Positions 1 to 12,394 of a stretch of 64,000 nt of DNA are shown piece by piece (position 1 is the stretch's first letter; each line of letters begins with the position of its first letter). A program made the position numbers and the translations under genes. The notes under the pieces were generated by a model that was given only the letters and a program-made list of their open reading frames with translations, searched no databases and was not told the DNA's origin. This DNA comes from Ananas comosus (Eukaryota; Streptophyta; Magnoliopsida; Poales; Bromeliaceae). The DNA lies in contig NC_033628.1 of NCBI RefSeq assembly GCF_001540865.1, forward strand, positions 13,284,735-13,348,734, given 5' to 3'.

Positions 1-948
1 AAAGAGAGTAAGATTTCTGAATGATCTAGTTATAAGAATTGATATTGTATGCAAGATATGGATTCAAATTTAGGAGAAAAAATAAATAAAGAATCCTTTT
101 TTTTTCTTATTTAATTATTCAACTACTGCATTCCATTTCTTTTTTAACCCGGTTTCACCTATCTGCTCAGAGGAGGAATTATCCGGGCTAAAAAACAAAT
201 TTTATCTAAAGCGAATTAAAATATTTCGTATCATGATTTAGTCCACTGGGTTCGTATACAACACAGTGAATACGGAGCAATTAGACATACTTAGATCGGG
301 GAATCCGTTAGGAGAGAGAAGTATCTCACCATAGATCTTACATAAGGGTAATCTTACCTTTATACTTGTACTAATCAGTATCTATTATGATTTCGAGATT
401 TCATATGAGGAAAGGTATTCATCCTCTCTATATTATATATCTCGATACTATTGACACTCATTTTATTCAAATTTCCATTCCTAACTCCCAAGGCCTTTTA
501 ATATGATAGTCAGCGGGAAGGAATTACTTTGGTGTTATGAACCAGTCCATCTCTCGAACATTATTATGAGATATGATCACCCGGTATAATGAGGTATAAT
601 ACGAAGACAGTAGTAGAAACTATAAACAGTTGATCCCTTTTTGTTTGCGCCCGCCTTCAAGATATGATGACCTAATCAAAAAATCTTATCTTGGGGTAAG
701 CAGTTTACACTGCTTGTTGTTTACTTCAACTTTATTCTTGTACATAGGGATGAGATTTGTTTCTTCTTACTACAAATTTATAAGCTGTTTAGTTTACCAT
801 ATAACTAATCTGGTGTTAATCATCAAACCCGAATGCGAGATAAAAAAAAAAAAAAAAGAAAACATCTATTCAATACATTGAACCTCTTTCTTTTTTCTTT
901 TATTTCTAAGAAGAGAGTGTTCAAGTTTCAATATTCCAACGAATGCAC
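1..948 (-). pseudogene. chloroplast ndhA group II intron fragment (NUPT or misassembly)
   Basis: On the minus strand this follows directly after the ndhA exon 1 fragment at 949-1275. It begins with the GTGC-type 5' end of a group II intron, followed by text resembling the start of the plastid ndhA intron. It runs off the left edge, so the 3' half of the intron and exon 2 are not seen. No protein is encoded; the short open frames are accidental. The call rests on recognising the exon/intron junction and on continuity, not on a full alignment. Confidence 0.6.
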
Positions 949-1275
949 AGTAGAGATATTGATAACACACATAAGAGTTACATGGTATTTCATAACTAAT
1001 AGATTGAGGCAGCAGCTCGTAGACCACCTAAAAAGTGAATATTTCACCATTATTCGATCCATATCCTGACATAAGAACCAAATAGGAGCAATAGCTGGAA
1101 ATGGCGATCCATAAAAAAACCACCCTAATACTGGAGATCGCTAAAACAAGCGGATACCTCAAAAAGGAATTACTAAATAACTTTAGTAGAATTGATATAA
1201 CCGCTATAGACGGTCCACACTAAACAAACGAAATATCTCTCGAATGGGAGGAGGTTCCTCTTTAAAGCCAATTTC
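949..1275 (-). pseudogene. ndhA: ndhA exon 1 fragment, indel-rich
   Basis: In the chloroplast, ndhA encodes the membrane subunit NdhA of the NADH dehydrogenase-like complex. Minus-strand reading recovers pieces of exon 1 in order: [22 protein letters not shown], a stretch like [21 protein letters not shown] and QSISYEIP. These occur in shifting frames because many single bases are inserted or lost relative to the plastid gene. The fragment starts in mid-exon and ends at the group II intron junction. Intact plastid ndhA is highly conserved, so this cannot be functional. It is either an old nuclear plastid insertion or uncorrected long-read sequence. It lies next to petG, which is far away in the plastid genome, so the block is rearranged. 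Confidence 0.75.
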
Positions 1276-1309
1276 TTGGTCATTGAGATTCGCGGATAAT
1301 TCAGATTAA

Positions 1310-1474
<165 letters not shown>

Positions 1475-1594
1475 TTGAGTAACATTTCTTTTTTGATTGA
1501 CCTCCTACAGGGAGGAGGTCAAATTCCAGTTGCAATTCAACTTTGTTTGGTAAGTTATTTTATTGTGATTCGACATACATAAGATAGACGGAAT

Positions 1595-1667
1595 CACGCT
1601 CTGTAGGATTTGAACCTACGACATCGGGTTTTGGAGACCGCGTTCTACCGAACTGAACTAAGAGCGC
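1595..1667 (-). tRNA. trnW-CCA: tRNA-Trp(CCA), chloroplast-derived, one base short
   Basis: The minus strand gives the plastid tRNA-Trp with GCGCTCTTAG acceptor and D-arm start, anticodon loop CTCCAAA (anticodon CCA), and T-arm GGTTCAAATCC. One G of the expected run in the 5' side of the anticodon stem is missing, giving 73 rather than 74 nt and an unpaired position in that stem. The base is either lost in a nuclear copy or a sequencing error. The position after petG on the opposite strand matches the plastid order. Confidence 0.88.
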
Positions 1668-1694
1668 TTTCAAAGAAAATCTTTTTTCTTTTGC

Positions 1695-4600
1695 CGACTC
1701 TACAAGGGGGCCACGATTTGCCATTTAAACATGGTGACCTTCAATGATTGTGTTTAACCAAACTCTTAGGTATTCCTTGAAACTAGACACTTCTTACTAT
1801 TCTCTTAGTTCCCCAATTTTACTAGTTCCTTTATATCCAAGTGTATACTTCTCTCCAATATCGTAATTTTCTCTTTGTATGTACGTTTAGGCTACTTATA
1901 AAGAGAAGTTTATCGTGACGGAGTCAGACAGATTGGAATTAGACCATCGGTCAAGAGGAGTTCTAGTTTAAACAATTAAGGGTTAGTAGCCTTCTTAGTT
2001 GGATATATTATTACTGGAAATCATATACAATTATACACCACTACTATACTATCTTTGTTGTTTTGCTCTTTGTGTTGTCGCTTCTTTCTTGATGTGATCC
2101 GTTCTAGACTTGTCTTTTGGAAACCTTCCGTTTCCAGTATACCCGACCGAAAGAATAGTAGTTAGTTAAATTGTGTATGGGTACGCTAAGTATTAATTGT
2201 AGCATACCGTCTCTCCTTCTTGTTGTTGCTATTGTTATTTATTAGGGCGTCAGGATTATTGACGACCCCAACCGGTAGCCCTAGGACAAGGTAAGTTGAG
2301 ATAACCATCCGTTCCAAAGAACAACTCGGTTAAGAAAGATGAAAGACGTGACAAAGGAGGGTATAGAACCAGAAGGTGTGGGAGCGTTCCGTGGACATTG
2401 GACTTATTCGGGCGAGGAATGATCACGTATTGTACCATAGGTAATGATCTGGTAATTAGTTTAAAGTGGTTTGAATAGGGGGTATCTCCGTTACACATTG
2501 AACGCAACCTATGTCGTTAATAAATAAAATAGAAAAGATGATTTGGGAGTGTTAATTTATAGGAGGTTATCGTTTTGAGGTAAAGATTCAACAAAGGAGT
2601 AATCGGGTAGCGTGTGGTATGGTCTACATCTTGATGTAAAATCGGTAGTATTAGAAGAAAGAAACTCAATCGACAGTATGAGATTGACATCTTTGTTATA
2701 GGATAATTGAGGGGGGTAGAGTAACTTGATAGTTAAACTCTATTACTACCGTATTCGCCGTACCTCTTTTACCCTCTGTTTTAACTGTTGTTTTCGGTTG
2801 TTGTCTGTACTCGTTACATATGGTCATTATTTTGTAATTTACATCGGGAAGGTCGTCTTCATATACTTAGCTACAGTGCGACGTACAGACCTAGACCTGT
2901 TTCAGTTTGTTTTAGTCGAACAGGAAACTTTTTTCGTAACTTTTACATAATTCTTTCTTTCTAGGTTATATATATTGATTGTTTAACCATGTTGATTTTT
3001 TAATGTCGTCTAAGGTTATTTTTGTTTTTTTAACAGTCGTTTCACTATCTACTGAATCAACTCGTAGACGATAGTCTATCACGTTCTCCTGTCATTTCCG
3101 TATTTCTACCGTCACGGAAAACCTACGTTAAGAGTTTATATTTTTATTTACTTATAAGACTAAAGAGGCTTTGAAAATCCACGGAACGCCTACAGTAAGA
3201 CACATTTTCTTTCCACCAGCATAAGAACAGTAATCAACTCCTCTCGGGAAAGGATCAAATATAAATCGTCATCGACAGTCTATTTATCCGGGTCAGGTTC
3301 CTGAAAGTATATAAAACTAATAAATTAACCTGTTTTCGTTACTACGCGATGAAAAGTCAGAGCGTAATGTAATAAAAGACAAGCGAATCCCTGATTATTC
3401 TTTTATTTCCAGGAAGTTGTCAACTATGTTACACTTATCCCGCGTCGAGTATATATTGATCATATCGCAGTTTACATATTCCTTATCTTCCGTGGACGAC
3501 CATAAGTGCCGGTGATTTCTTATATCTCTCATCAACTGGGTTGTCTTTGAGTGGTGTCCAATAGAACAAGACTAACAACCGCTTGTGGGAGTGGTTAAGT
3601 GGGATTGTTAGTTAGTTCACTTATAGTTGTAGGATCTTGGTTATCGTACGTGAAAAGGTACCCAACTTTTGTTTGGTTCATAGTACGTCTGCGAGTTCAC
3701 ATCTTTTACTGTGTACTGGTATGAAGCTAAAAAAAAAAAAAAAGAACTTCCAAATGAAACAAGTTTAAAACGTTATTTTTTTTTTTAGTTTTATACTTAT
3801 ACCCTCCGTATTTGACTGCATCTGATGTTATTTTATCGGCTCTTACTGCGATTTTTAGACTACAATCGTTCGTTGGACCGCCGGTAACAGCAGGTAGCCA
3901 CACGTCAGATGTCGTTCTTCCCATAGTTGTAGTAGTCGTCAATGGTGCATCAGACCGTGACACCGTGGATTTAATCTATTATTAATTTTCTTCAACAATT
4001 TCGATAACTTCTTTGGTTGTAAAGACTTCATGTTGACAAATGTTAGTTAATGAATGGAAGTTACCTGAGGGATCACGGTAAAAGCGCTATGGATTGGGTG
4101 ATTTCTAATTAGGTGAAAATCTTTGTGTATATAAACTAATATTATTGTATTTTTACTCTCCTTTTTCTCTTCCCTAACTTCTAACTGTAACTTTAACTCT
4201 TTTATTGACTTCTTACGTCCTAGTCATTGTCATTCAGTTGATGGACTTTCTATGTATCTCATCATGGTAAACATCCTTTCGGCGTTCGAGAATTTCACGT
4301 TGGACCGGATCGGAGTGGTCGTTAGACTTTTAGCAAATATGGCCCCTTCCCCTTGAGTGGATCATGTGGTTGAAGAGTAGTTACTTTTACTTCAAACGTT
4401 GGTATGTCGACATGGCATGAAATAGGAATGGTAGTTGTCTCATAAGTACTAACAGAACGCGCAACTCGTACATTTTGACATTTAGCCGTAAACTAGCATT
4501 CAAAGGAGGTAGCGGTCATAATAGAAGCTTTATTCGTGGTGATCCTGGATGTCAGAGGGACACACTCTGTTAATCAATCACGTACTTTCCTTCAATTTGT

Positions 4601-7600
4601 CGAGAAGAGTATTTCGAGTCAATCTCGCGATTATCGGAATATTCAACCGTCAAAGAAACTCCCATTAGGAGACCGTTGGTAAAATGATGTTGATTGTGTT
4701 CGATGTAAAATATTATTTGTCAAGATCAATTTGGTTGTATTAAACGTTTTACGAAATTCATCTTACACACTAGAACAGTCATTAATTGAAATCTACTATT
4801 GGAATGAAAAAAATTAAGAACCTGTTCTCTATTTTGTACTTATTTAGTTTGATGTCTGAAAAGTGCTCTATCTTCAGACTACTATTCTAGTACCGTCAAT
4901 AAAGTTCCACAATCAAAAAACGTTTATGAAAAGTCATCAAATTAAAAAAAATTTTTTTTTAAGTTTATTTGGTTCTTTTCTTTTATCCAGTGAGTCTATT
5001 CTTTTATAATAGCTATGTACCTACACGACTTACAGTTTTAGGTACACATGTCATAAAACTTCTTTTGTTGAGGGTATCTTTTCGATTAGACTTACGTTGT
5101 GTCATGATTGCATATTTTTCGACTACTACTGAGAGACCCAAACAGTAATTACTTACCAACTACGTACAGTCCCAAGGCTTGTTACAAATGTATGGACCCT
5201 AGGTAGTCCAGTATCAGTACTTACTTCGGACAAAACAGTTTGTGGCCGAGCTGTACGACTAACGAACCAACGACTCCCATGACTACGAAACTGGGGACGT
5301 AAAAGACAGTATTACAATTGTTGCGGCAGTGTCAATTTCTTCTATACACGTTGTCGTGTTACGCCGGCTATGGTACATCCTCCATCTTTCAACTCAAAAC
5401 CCCAAACGTTCGACTACCAACCTTCCGCATAATGACGGTCGTACTAAAGGATTTTGTACCAAATAGAGTGGTTTTGATCGGAGGTTCCTATATTGTCAAG
5501 GTTAGTTGAATTGTTAAAACAACCCAACAGTTGTAGTTTTATATTTTTCCTCTGAGTTCGTGCTAAAAGAATGTAAGTTTCTAGACTAGAAGGTAAGGTA
5601 TAAAACCATATTCACGACTTGTAAGTTTATTGTTTTACAATCATACATACTATAATTAGTAATGTACGTCGATTTACGTTTTCCTCACGAAGATACTCAT
5701 GATTTCTTTCTACAACTTTGTACAATATATACAAAGGAAAATGTATAAACTAGACAAGATCAACTAGTTATACTCGTCATGTAATTTCACTTTCCTACAA
5801 TGATCCTTTTCAATCTCGTAAGAAGTGTTTTGCTGACTCTTTTTTCCCAACCTTCTCAAAATGGAAACGCGGTGAACAGTCACAACTTCGTAAATCGTTT
5901 CCCCCTGCTTATAACATAAGTCGGTTGTTCGACTAGTTTCTTCTACACTTAAACATATGAAGGAGGAGACGTTAGATTTGAGTACTTTCCATTAGTATTT
6001 GCTTTTTTCTCGAAGGATGAGTGTTACTTTCTGGGTCATTATGTGTAGTGTTTTAAACGTTTGAAAACGTTCCTGTTTTTTCCAGTTTACATCGTATAAA
6101 AACAGTGTTAGTTCATCAGGGTGTAATCTAATACACCCTGTTACGAACTCAAGCATTCAACATCGAACTATGGTAACCATTGTATTTAGAGAAACAGTAA
6201 ACTTCAATTATAGTTCTACGAAAGGTCGTCCCATAAAGCGTTTAAACGTAGAACTGTTTAGGGTGGTACAGGTAAGCTTGGTTCGGTTTGTTGATTTGGA
6301 TTTCTCTACAAATCCTCACCTGTTATCACTGCATGAAAATATAGTAATTGTTCGGAAGATAAAAGAAGGTCTACCAAAAAGAAGACTCAATTAAGAAAAT
6401 TCCGGGGTCTATACCGTAGTAGGAGGAAGAGTAGTTAACGGACACTTTTTATTTTTTCTTTTTCTTTGTTTTTTATATATATATTTTAGTCCACCTTTTT
6501 TTCCTAGTCGACGGTTAATTAGAAATGAGAACGACATAAGTCTGGTCAGCATTAAGTCTTTCGAAAGAGAGGTTTTACACGAAGAGTAAGTCGTTGAGTT
6601 CGAGGACTATTTAATTATTTATGTTTTTAGTTTATTTTTTCGAAAATCAAGTGACATATCTCTTCAATTGCTTTCTTTTTAGTCGTCTTTATTTTTACGA
6701 CTTAGTATTAGAGACAACGAATATTCAGTGAGAACAGAGGTATGAGAGTTCGTCCGTACACGTTAAACGAAAACTTCTTAGTGCTAGAGCAGAAGGACCT
6801 TTGCTCTAGATCTCATTTCAAGGACGCTGTATTTGAAGTCAGTCGTTATCATGACGATGCTTAATTTCAATTGTCACTAGCTGTCAAATTTAAATGAACC
6901 TTCGACGTCGTAAAATCATTAATGGCACTAAAGACCTAGGTTCTTTGCCCATAACTCAAGAAGGGGCGAACTTAATAACCCTTATCTACGAGACACTAAA
7001 ACTACGGACAAACTGGTTGGTTGTCCAACGAATTTGTTTAGATGGTTAAGCTATCATTTTAAGCTCTTTTAATTGATTTGTTAGGAGATTACTGGGAAGA
7101 CGACTTTACTGGACTGGTTTATTAGCCTCGAGCTATAGCTGCCGGGTCTCAGTGGTAAGGGTTCGTATATTAGGCATACTCCACTGTAGTGTAGCCCGGC
7201 ACACTCGAGTTAGCCACTGGCCACTAGGCGTAAAAGTTATAGATGACCTCTTAATTTTCCCAGCGCGTATAGGACAACATATAGCACGACGTTTTAAAAA
7301 ACAGGTCATTCCTAGTCGTGTGGGTTTTTATTTCTTTTTTCTGGAGTTTGATGATTGTAATCTTCATATAAAGTATATCATATTACTTCTTGACGCTTCA
7401 CTAAAAGTACTACAAAACTTAAGCGAAAAATGAAAGAGAAGTCAATGATGTTTCCTGTTTTATAAGTGATACTAGAGGAGGTAAACTATAACTAATGTCA
7501 CTTGGATGGCTGACTATTAAAAGAAAAGGAAAAACAAAAAAAGTTCACATAAAGAAGACTGTACATTCGTCTTTAGGGCCAGTAGTCTTGTATACGTCCA

Positions 7601-8450
7601 TTTCCCGTCAGACACTCTCTTTTCTATTCGTTCTTTTCTGCTAGGTGTGAATATATCGAAAGGGAAAACTTTTCATTTTAGTTAGGGCGCCTCCACGTCC
7701 TGATACGAAGCGGAGATGTCAAGTATCGTCTATGTAACTTACTTTATTATGGTATATCTTTCGTTAAAGAGCAGGATCGTTGTCTCCTGTGAGAGTCTGC
7801 GTAATTGGAACTACAGCTTCTAATTACGTATCGGGTAGCTTTCAAATTTTTGGAAGGTTCGTCGTCATATATAGTCCTAAGTCGGCTTTCATGTAGTCTT
7901 GACTGTCGCCATCGATAAAAGCGTTATGAACAGAACGAGTGTATTGATACGACATCTTGCTGTCCGAAGGGTAAAGGATAACCGCTACATGTGCTACCCG
8001 TTAAGATCAGTATTAATTATCGGTGAATCGTTGTTATACTACATTTCCTAATCAAGGCTAGCCATTTTAAGGAAATGGCGGCTCTAACGTATGTTTGGGA
8101 TGATTAACGATGAACCAATATGATATGCTTTAGCTCGTGAGGAATTGTGAGGGATTGTCCTAGTGCACACAATCATCAGGGCATTTAAGGAGAAAGATAG
8201 GCCATTTAGCTGTCTTAGCCTAGTTCGTGGTGCTTAAGGATACCTCTTATGGATTTAGAATCGAGTTAGAGCGTTAGTTCTTCGCCTAGCTCGATGTGTC
8301 TTCGTCTTGTCCTAGAGCGTCGACCTTTGGGGATAGAAACGCAGGAGATTAGCTTTCCCCCCACTTGTCTTCTCGCTAGATTTCGTTTTAGATAGACTAG
8401 TAAGGCAATTTTTTTTTTCTTGTTTTAATTCGGGATCTATGGTAGTCTCT
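1695..8450. CDS. Conserved plant protein with AIR9-like A9 domain, mirrored exons (5' and central part)
   Basis: Exons read right to left, uncomplemented. Clear ones, by window position: about 7250-7080 (PDVMSPHTDYMLGNGDSG, then SSSDYLVRSFQQ); about 5970-5865 (EEEVYKFTSSLISLLAEYN); 4558 to about 4425 (ADLQFYMLNAQDNHEY); 4324-4244 (AGEARPGCTLRACGFPTNGT); 4099-4057 (WVRYRENGTRESIEG); 3967-3876 (VPDYVVTADDVDTLLAVDC); 3602-3554 (GELVRVFANNQNKITC); 2893-2823 (DPDMQRDIDSYTSAGRATF); 2001-1882 (DDWELTNLILRRTGYQIK); 1785 to about 1695 (IKVPYGFSNQFVLV). Introns have GT-AG ends and compatible phases. The FQ-WVR...GTR...IEGA...YVVTADDVD pattern resembles the A9 repeat of the microtubule-associated protein AIR9. 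I know this architecture only as a conserved, uncharacterised plant family. The 5' UTR probably lies near 8250-8450, where the reversed text contains CTAGGGCTTAA. The start codon was not resolved. Confidence 0.8.
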
Positions 8451-8575
8451 AGTTTAGTTTCTTCCTTTGCTCACCACTATCCTCTTCTTCCCGTAATTGC
8501 ATGGACGAAGAAACCCTTTCGCTTCGAGGCTAGTTTAGGCCCCGGTTCGCAAAAAACTAAATTACCCATATATAT
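1695..8575. other. Mirror block A: reversed but not complemented sequence
   Basis: Read right to left without complementing, this block gives ordinary exons with GT-AG introns. None appears in any of the six normal frames. The exons form one gene whose final exons continue in normal orientation just right of the block (8578-9379), so restoring the block means reversing it in place (position x goes to about 10270 minus x). The left edge lies in the pyrimidine run at about 1686-1697 and the right edge in the TA run at about 8566-8578. A genuine inversion also swaps strands, so this is a data error rather than a biological rearrangement. Confidence 0.92.
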
Positions 8576-8577
8576 AT

Positions 8578-9379
8578 CAAGCACGGAAAATGATGTCCGG
8601 TACTAATTTCTTTGCATCTTCCATCCATCTGCGGTCCTCCTATTTCTTAGAATTTGCCTATATTTTTGTCTTTCTTTTGCTCTACTCTTCTATAAGCAAA
8701 TAATGCTGGTCGTTTGTCTTTTTCTTCTGAAAATTCACATCATACTACCTAAAGCATGTATATGCCAAGTTATGCACTTAGTTTTTTTTTGTACTTATTA
8801 TTGCCATGTGCATTTATGGCCTAACTTGTCTCAAATTTGTTTTGAAGATTGCGCGATATTGTTGTTTTGACCATGAGGATTTTCCAGAGTAAGGTATCTC
8901 TTGGAACTTATGCCTATTTCATTACCATGCCTAACTCTGTCTTTTGCTTTTTGGTCAATCTTATTTGCTTGCATGTTCTATCCGCTCTCATATTCTCCAT
9001 CTTGAATTTGTAATTTTTATTAGCAATCTATTTCTTAGCATTTGCTTTTGCCAATGAATATAGATGCACTCTCGTTTCTTGTAAATTGTCTTCTAAATTA
9101 CAAGTCTAGATTGTCAGAAAGTAAATAAAGTAGCTTCTGCTCGTATGCATTTTACATAGTACAAAATTTGGAAACCCTTCTGCCCTGGCTCTAGTATGCA
9201 CATCCTTCTCTGCTCTTGTGATTTAGAATTTCGGGTTATAGCTTCGAGTGATCCTGTTCATGCTTTGGGCATGAGGTAATAGTGACATTATCACGTATCC
9301 TCTAATTCCAGTTAACTTACTAGCATTATCATTCAATCCCACACAGGCTGTCGACGGTAAAAGGAAAGGCAAGGCATAA
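8578..9379 (+). CDS. A9-domain protein gene, last exons in normal orientation
   Basis: These are the 3' exons of the gene whose body is mirrored in block A. The end of an exon at 8578-8599 (ENDVR) is followed by GT. A 46-nt exon at 8848-8893 (LRDIVVLTMRIFQSK) has AG and GT flanks. The final exon at 9347-9379 (AVDGKRKGKA, then TAA) follows ACACAG. The phases agree: the CG left by the first exon plus the A opening the second make an Arg codon. The join to the mirrored exon at 1785-1695 is off by one base, which fits an imperfect junction. The C-terminus is short and basic. Normal gene prediction would miss or truncate this locus. Confidence 0.85.
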
Positions 9380-9860
9380 GACATTCATTACCTTTTGGAG
9401 CACTACGATCCTTATAAAAGAAATTTTGCTGATTCTTTTTTCTTTCTTTCTGTGTGTTTTTTTTTTTTTTTCTTTTGGGGTGTTTGTTCAGCACTGCTGT
9501 AACTTGTACCACGTTGTATGTAATTTTGTTGTAATGCATTCATGTGTAGAATAGCTTGTCCGCATTCTTATTTTTTTTTTTTTTTTTTTTTTCCCGTTTT
9601 TCCCTTTTCCCAAACCACAACTGGGCCCCTCCCGTGCAGTTGTCCAGCCTGCGACTGGCCCCCGTTCGGCGGAATATGTGCGTGCGGTGCTTCCTGGAGC
9701 CTTGGTGGCGGGCTACGGAGCACAGTGGGGCCGCGGCTTCCCACGACAGCGAAGCGTGCACGGTACGAGAGGCACCCGGGGTGGGGGGTGGTGAGCGAGC
9801 AGGGAAGGGGGTGCACTGAAGCTCACTGTTTTTCTACTTATTTAAAAAAAAATTTTTTTT
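9380..9860. other. Downstream flank with poly-T tracts and a GC-rich insert
   Basis: This holds the 3' flank of the A9-domain gene, T-rich runs at about 9457-9472 and 9571-9593, and an unidentified GC-rich stretch at about 9594-9830. Frames in the GC-rich part show no recognisable protein. The A run then T run at 9842-9862 forms the left edge of mirror block B. Confidence 0.5.
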
Positions 9861-10449
9861 TTTAAACACGCGCACGCGCGCGCGCGCACCACTTACTCTA
9901 TTTCTAGGACGTTACAAGTACGGCTCCTAGGGGTCGAGTGCACACGCCACGAGTACGTAAGAAACCCAGATGTAACGTCTTAAACGAAAGACAGAGGACA
10001 ATAGTAGAGTGGGGTCGCTCACTCCGTGCATCTTGACGTCAAAAAGTCAAAACTCTAATCGTATCTACTACTATGGGCTAACATGCACAAAGGCTATTTT
10101 CTACGGTGTCTACATGAAGTTTTATGCACTGCCCTTGGCTTATGTCGAATGTCCGAATGTCATAGTACCTAATTGAGTGAGAACGTGGCTAAAGACTTTC
10201 TTATAATACGTAGTAATGTTCTCTATGATGTGTGCTAATAGACTAATTTTATTTTATTACTTTCTCGTCCGTTTGTGTGTTTTAGTCCGGAGTTGTGAAT
10301 GTTTACACGTTTTCCTTTAACGGACTAGGAGCGTATTAATATATGCGACCTACTTTCCTCTTTTTAGTCGTTGTTCAAGTCAAGACTTTAAATAAGGATG
10401 TAGGCTTACGTCAATAGTTATTACTAATATTATAACATTGTTTCAATTA
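9860..10449. other. Mirror block B (probable), non-coding
   Basis: No exon proves the polarity here. In 9901-10440 I count about 26 CG against 16 GC dinucleotides, whereas AT-rich plant DNA normally has fewer CG than GC, as in the stretch after 10451. Simple reversal turns CG into GC. The block ends at a lone N (10450), as block C begins at one, and starts in an A/T homopolymer followed by a CG-alternating run. Confidence 0.6.
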
Positions 10450-10450
10450 N

Positions 10451-10571
10451 ATTGACTTGTGATAACAAATATTGCACCAAAATTTTTTCTCCACAATCAA
10501 CACACTTTTGATGGCATCAATAATGTTGATGGATCAGGCGTTTGGTTGATTTTGGCTTACGCAGCATATTA

Positions 10572-10608
<37 letters not shown>

Positions 10609-12390
10609 ACCTCATACTACCTCATACAAGTAGCTAGTAACTAGTTTATTCCAAGTTGAAAAAATTATTAAAGTAATTGTGTCTAAACTTGTTCTATGTG
10701 CCCAAACTTAGCTTAGCTATAATAATCACGCTATCGCATATTTTATGGCTTGTAATCAATTCTTTTAGCTCGAGGATTAACCAACTCCATTTGCCCTCGA
10801 TGTTTTGAATTAAAGTCCTCGTATTTTGTTTTCATCTCTTTGTTTTACCTTTCTTATGCCAAGAAACAAAATGGACAACAAGAAATAAAGCAACCAGGTC
10901 AAAACAAATAAATAAATAAATAACAGTAATTGTTATAGAATCTCTAATCTTTCTTGTCACTGACTCGACATACTATATTAATACCTGTATTGCTAAAACA
11001 GTATTTATCGTTTCATTTTTCTTCAAAAATAAACTTAACTAGAAATACAAAGCAATAATATTTCGAACTTGGAACTAGATTAATATAAACCACCAAATTT
11101 TTACTACTTGTGCTAAAACTCATCGGCCTTTACCGCTAAAATAATTGACAAATACATTTATTTTTATTCTGTATATAATTCATATATAACTGCCTCACCG
11201 CCACGCGTGCCCACTAACGCACCCAAAGTAGTAAGATCTTCACAGCACAGCATAATGCTGTGCGAAGATCCATAATTATAACCAATTAATCAAATGTTTC
11301 ACATATTACAAAACTCATTTTGAACTTATTTTTTTATCTTTAATAATGCGTCATAACTCCCAAACTTTCTCTACAAACAACGGCCAACGCTCACTTTACC
11401 CTCCATTCATTTCAAAAATAATAAAAAATAGAAAAGGTTGAACTAAAGTACTATATTCTGTTAGTCATGATCTCATCACCATCCAATTGAGCTATTAAAA
11501 GAATAATGAACAAAAAAAAAGGTAAAAAAAATTGTGGAGTCAATTTCGTCCTTCTCAAAACTAGGGTTTCCCCTGACCTACGGCCGAGGTTGTCCAATGT
11601 GGCCAATAGTAAGAGCCACCACAAATTTAATAATAATAATAATAATAATATCTTTTCTCATTGATTAATTTTTAAGTAACGCTATCACTATATCTGGAAC
11701 TAAAATATAAATTTTATATTTTATTCGTAAAAGATCATTGTTTTTTTTTGTTAATGTAATTAATTTGTTCTTTTAATATTAAAAGTTAGAATTTTTTTAA
11801 AAAACATTTAAGAAGATAATTATAAATACTTTTCAGAATTTTCCCACTAGAAAAATTCTCCGCATAGGTTCTAACCCATCGGAAGAATCGCGCATATTTT
11901 GGCCTTTATTGGGAAACAATAGTTTGGATTACATTTACAAGTGTCCCCCCCATTTCTCTTTAAATTATTATATTATTTGTTATTTATTATTTATTTATGG
12001 GTATGGGGCTTATGCTTTTGCGATCGCATGGAGGGTCGGATCATCGGAGGGCCATGCTGTGTACATCCCGTCAGTCCATTTGTTGTTCCTTCCGAGCTTA
12101 TCTCTTTCTAGTGGCTTTTGAAATTACACAATTGGCCTTAACTAGAAGCAACTGAAATTAAAGAGGCAGTTAATAGTCAATTAGATTGATTTTTTTTAAA
12201 AAAAGCAACATTAATGCAATAATACGCGACGAAGTAGCTAACATTTATAGCCGTCTTGTGTTAATAGCGCAGTTGATAGAGACATTGCCCTGCAGTGTAT
12301 GTATAGTTTTAAGCATAGTAATACAGTTGTTGTTAATGCCATAATAATATGAAAAGAATGATCAAAACGATATAAGATGGAGGGGTTAAA
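10451..12390. other. AT-rich intergenic region
   Basis: No gene is recognised. It contains a TA microsatellite at about 10577-10605, a TAA run near 11630-11650 and an imperfect hairpin at 11235-11270. Short open frames around 11909-12121 have no coding character. Confidence 0.6.
11235..11270. repeat. Imperfect inverted repeat (hairpin)
   Basis: The arm GATCTTC...CACAGCA is followed by ATAA and the matching arm TGCTGTG...GAAGATC, with three unpaired bases in the left arm. It is short and isolated, and may be the remnant centre of a MITE. Confidence 0.5.
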
Positions 12391-12394
12391 AAAA

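Noticed and set aside
2256..7433. Short open frames on both strands in block A
   Set aside because: They are translations of mirrored text; real exons appear only after reversal.
1695..8575. A biological inversion, or a new system using parallel-strand or mirror coding
   Set aside because: Double-stranded DNA inversion always yields the reverse complement. The mirrored blocks contain ordinary plant genes continuous with normal exons outside, so a data-handling error is the only sensible explanation.
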